A program made the position numbers and the translations under genes. Under the pieces are notes generated by a model that saw nothing but the letters and a program-made list of their open reading frames with translations, had not been told where the DNA came from and made no database searches. 5,675 nucleotides of DNA from Dehalococcoidia bacterium (GTDB lineage: Bacteria; Chloroflexota; Dehalococcoidia; Lucifugimonadales; UBA3495), in assembly GCA_022823105.1 (NCBI GenBank), contig JAJDXU010000197.1, positions 1 to 5,675 of the forward strand, in the 5' to 3' direction. Positions 5,326 through 5,675 of this stretch are shown one piece after another; the first letter of the stretch is position 1; the number at the start of each line of letters is the position of its first letter.

Positions 5326-5675
5326 TCAGTCGAGGGTGAAGCCCTCGTAGTTGTTGGAGGCTACTTCGGCACGCTTGGCGCGCATGGCGGGAGCGGTGTC
5401 GGGGGCGGTGAGCAGGACGCGGGCCTTGCCGGGGATGTTGGCGCCGACGAACCAGGAATCGGCCTGGGTACGGAGGATGTTCTCGCCGCCCTCCCGCATG
5501 TGCTGCACCCAGGCTTCTTCGGCCTCCGGGGTGGCCATGATGCGGCGGTTGCCGCTGTCGCGGACGTGGGCGATGGCGTCGGTGACCCACTCGACGAGGG
5601 GCTCGGCTGAGCGGGGGAAGTTGCCGACGGAGGCGGCGTTGATGGTGAAGAGGTTGGGGAAGTTGTGGCTGGACA
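5326..5675 (-). CDS. Flavin-dependent Baeyer-Villiger-type monooxygenase, C-terminal fragment (cut by window edge)
   Basis: The minus strand is open from the right edge to TGA at 5326-5328, giving the last 115 or so residues of a protein usually of 500-600. It matches the C-terminal end of class B flavoprotein (cyclohexanone monooxygenase-like) enzymes. These use FAD, NADPH and O2 to turn ketones into esters or lactones, or to oxidise heteroatoms. Landmarks in order: HNFPNLFTIN, the GNFPRSAEPLVEWVTDAI region, ATPEAEEAWV, ADSWFVGANIPGK and the terminal NYEGFTLD. The ADSW..GANIPGK block and the YEGF end are the strongest matches. The segment between them (ARVLLTAPDTAPAMRAKR) lacks the Gly-Gly turn usually seen there. 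The FAD and NADPH motifs and the BVMO fingerprint lie outside the window, so substrate and activity are unknown. It converges on the permeases and is not part of their operon. Confidence 0.85.
   Translation of the reverse strand, partial: SSHNFPNLFTINAASVGNFPRSAEPLVEWVTDAIAHVRDSGNRRIMATPEAEEAWVQHMREGGENILRTQADSWFVGANIPGKARVLLTAPDTAPAMRAKRAEVASNNYEGFTLD

Noticed and set aside
5154..5339. 61-codon plus-strand frame over the repeat spacer
   Set aside because: It is composed entirely of repeat modules and hairpins with no ribosome site; such repeat-derived frames are commonly spurious.
4952..5590. 212-codon minus-strand frame covering the spacer repeats and part of the monooxygenase
   Set aside because: It is out of frame with the true monooxygenase reading, passes through the tandem repeat (giving YINVK repeats) and the palindrome, and overlaps the end of the second permease antisense.

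Overview
The window is GC-rich bacterial DNA with five confident protein genes and one tentative small gene. The lipoprotein signal with an Ala/Pro/Ser/Thr linker, the family content (peptide-type binding protein, MFS permeases, Baeyer-Villiger monooxygenase) and a spacer built of palindromic modules suggest an environmental heterotroph. My best guess is Chloroflexota of the Dehalococcoidia/SAR202 type. That placement is inference; no marker gene is present.

Layout from left to right. Positions 1-1548 (minus strand, cut by the left edge) encode a family-5 ABC-transporter substrate-binding lipoprotein with a recognisable promoter and Shine-Dalgarno site. A divergent spacer (1549-1794) separates it from a small two-helix membrane protein of unknown function (about 1795-2130, plus strand), which has a TATAAT box just upstream of its ATG. 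A perfect 15-bp tandem duplication (2136-2165) then leads into a plus-strand gene set with short gaps: a small single-domain cupin (2198-2566) and two homologous MFS permeases (2600-3916 and 3932-5149). The window ends with the C-terminus of a flavin-dependent Baeyer-Villiger-type monooxygenase on the minus strand (5326-5675, cut by the right edge). It converges on the permeases across a 176-bp spacer holding a triple 15-bp repeat, a perfect 24-bp palindrome and two small hairpins.

How the genes may work together: the cupin and the two permeases are probably co-transcribed and may handle one small, perhaps carboxylated, organic solute. The binding protein and the monooxygenase fit a lifestyle of scavenging and oxidising organic molecules, but they lie on the opposite strand and belong to other transcription units.

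The most notable observation is that the second permease lacks 18 consecutive residues present in its tandem paralogue, exactly across the TM11-TM12 hairpin, with the reading frame kept. No RNA gene, CRISPR array, transposase or attachment site was recognised. I do not see a convincing new defence or mobile system here.
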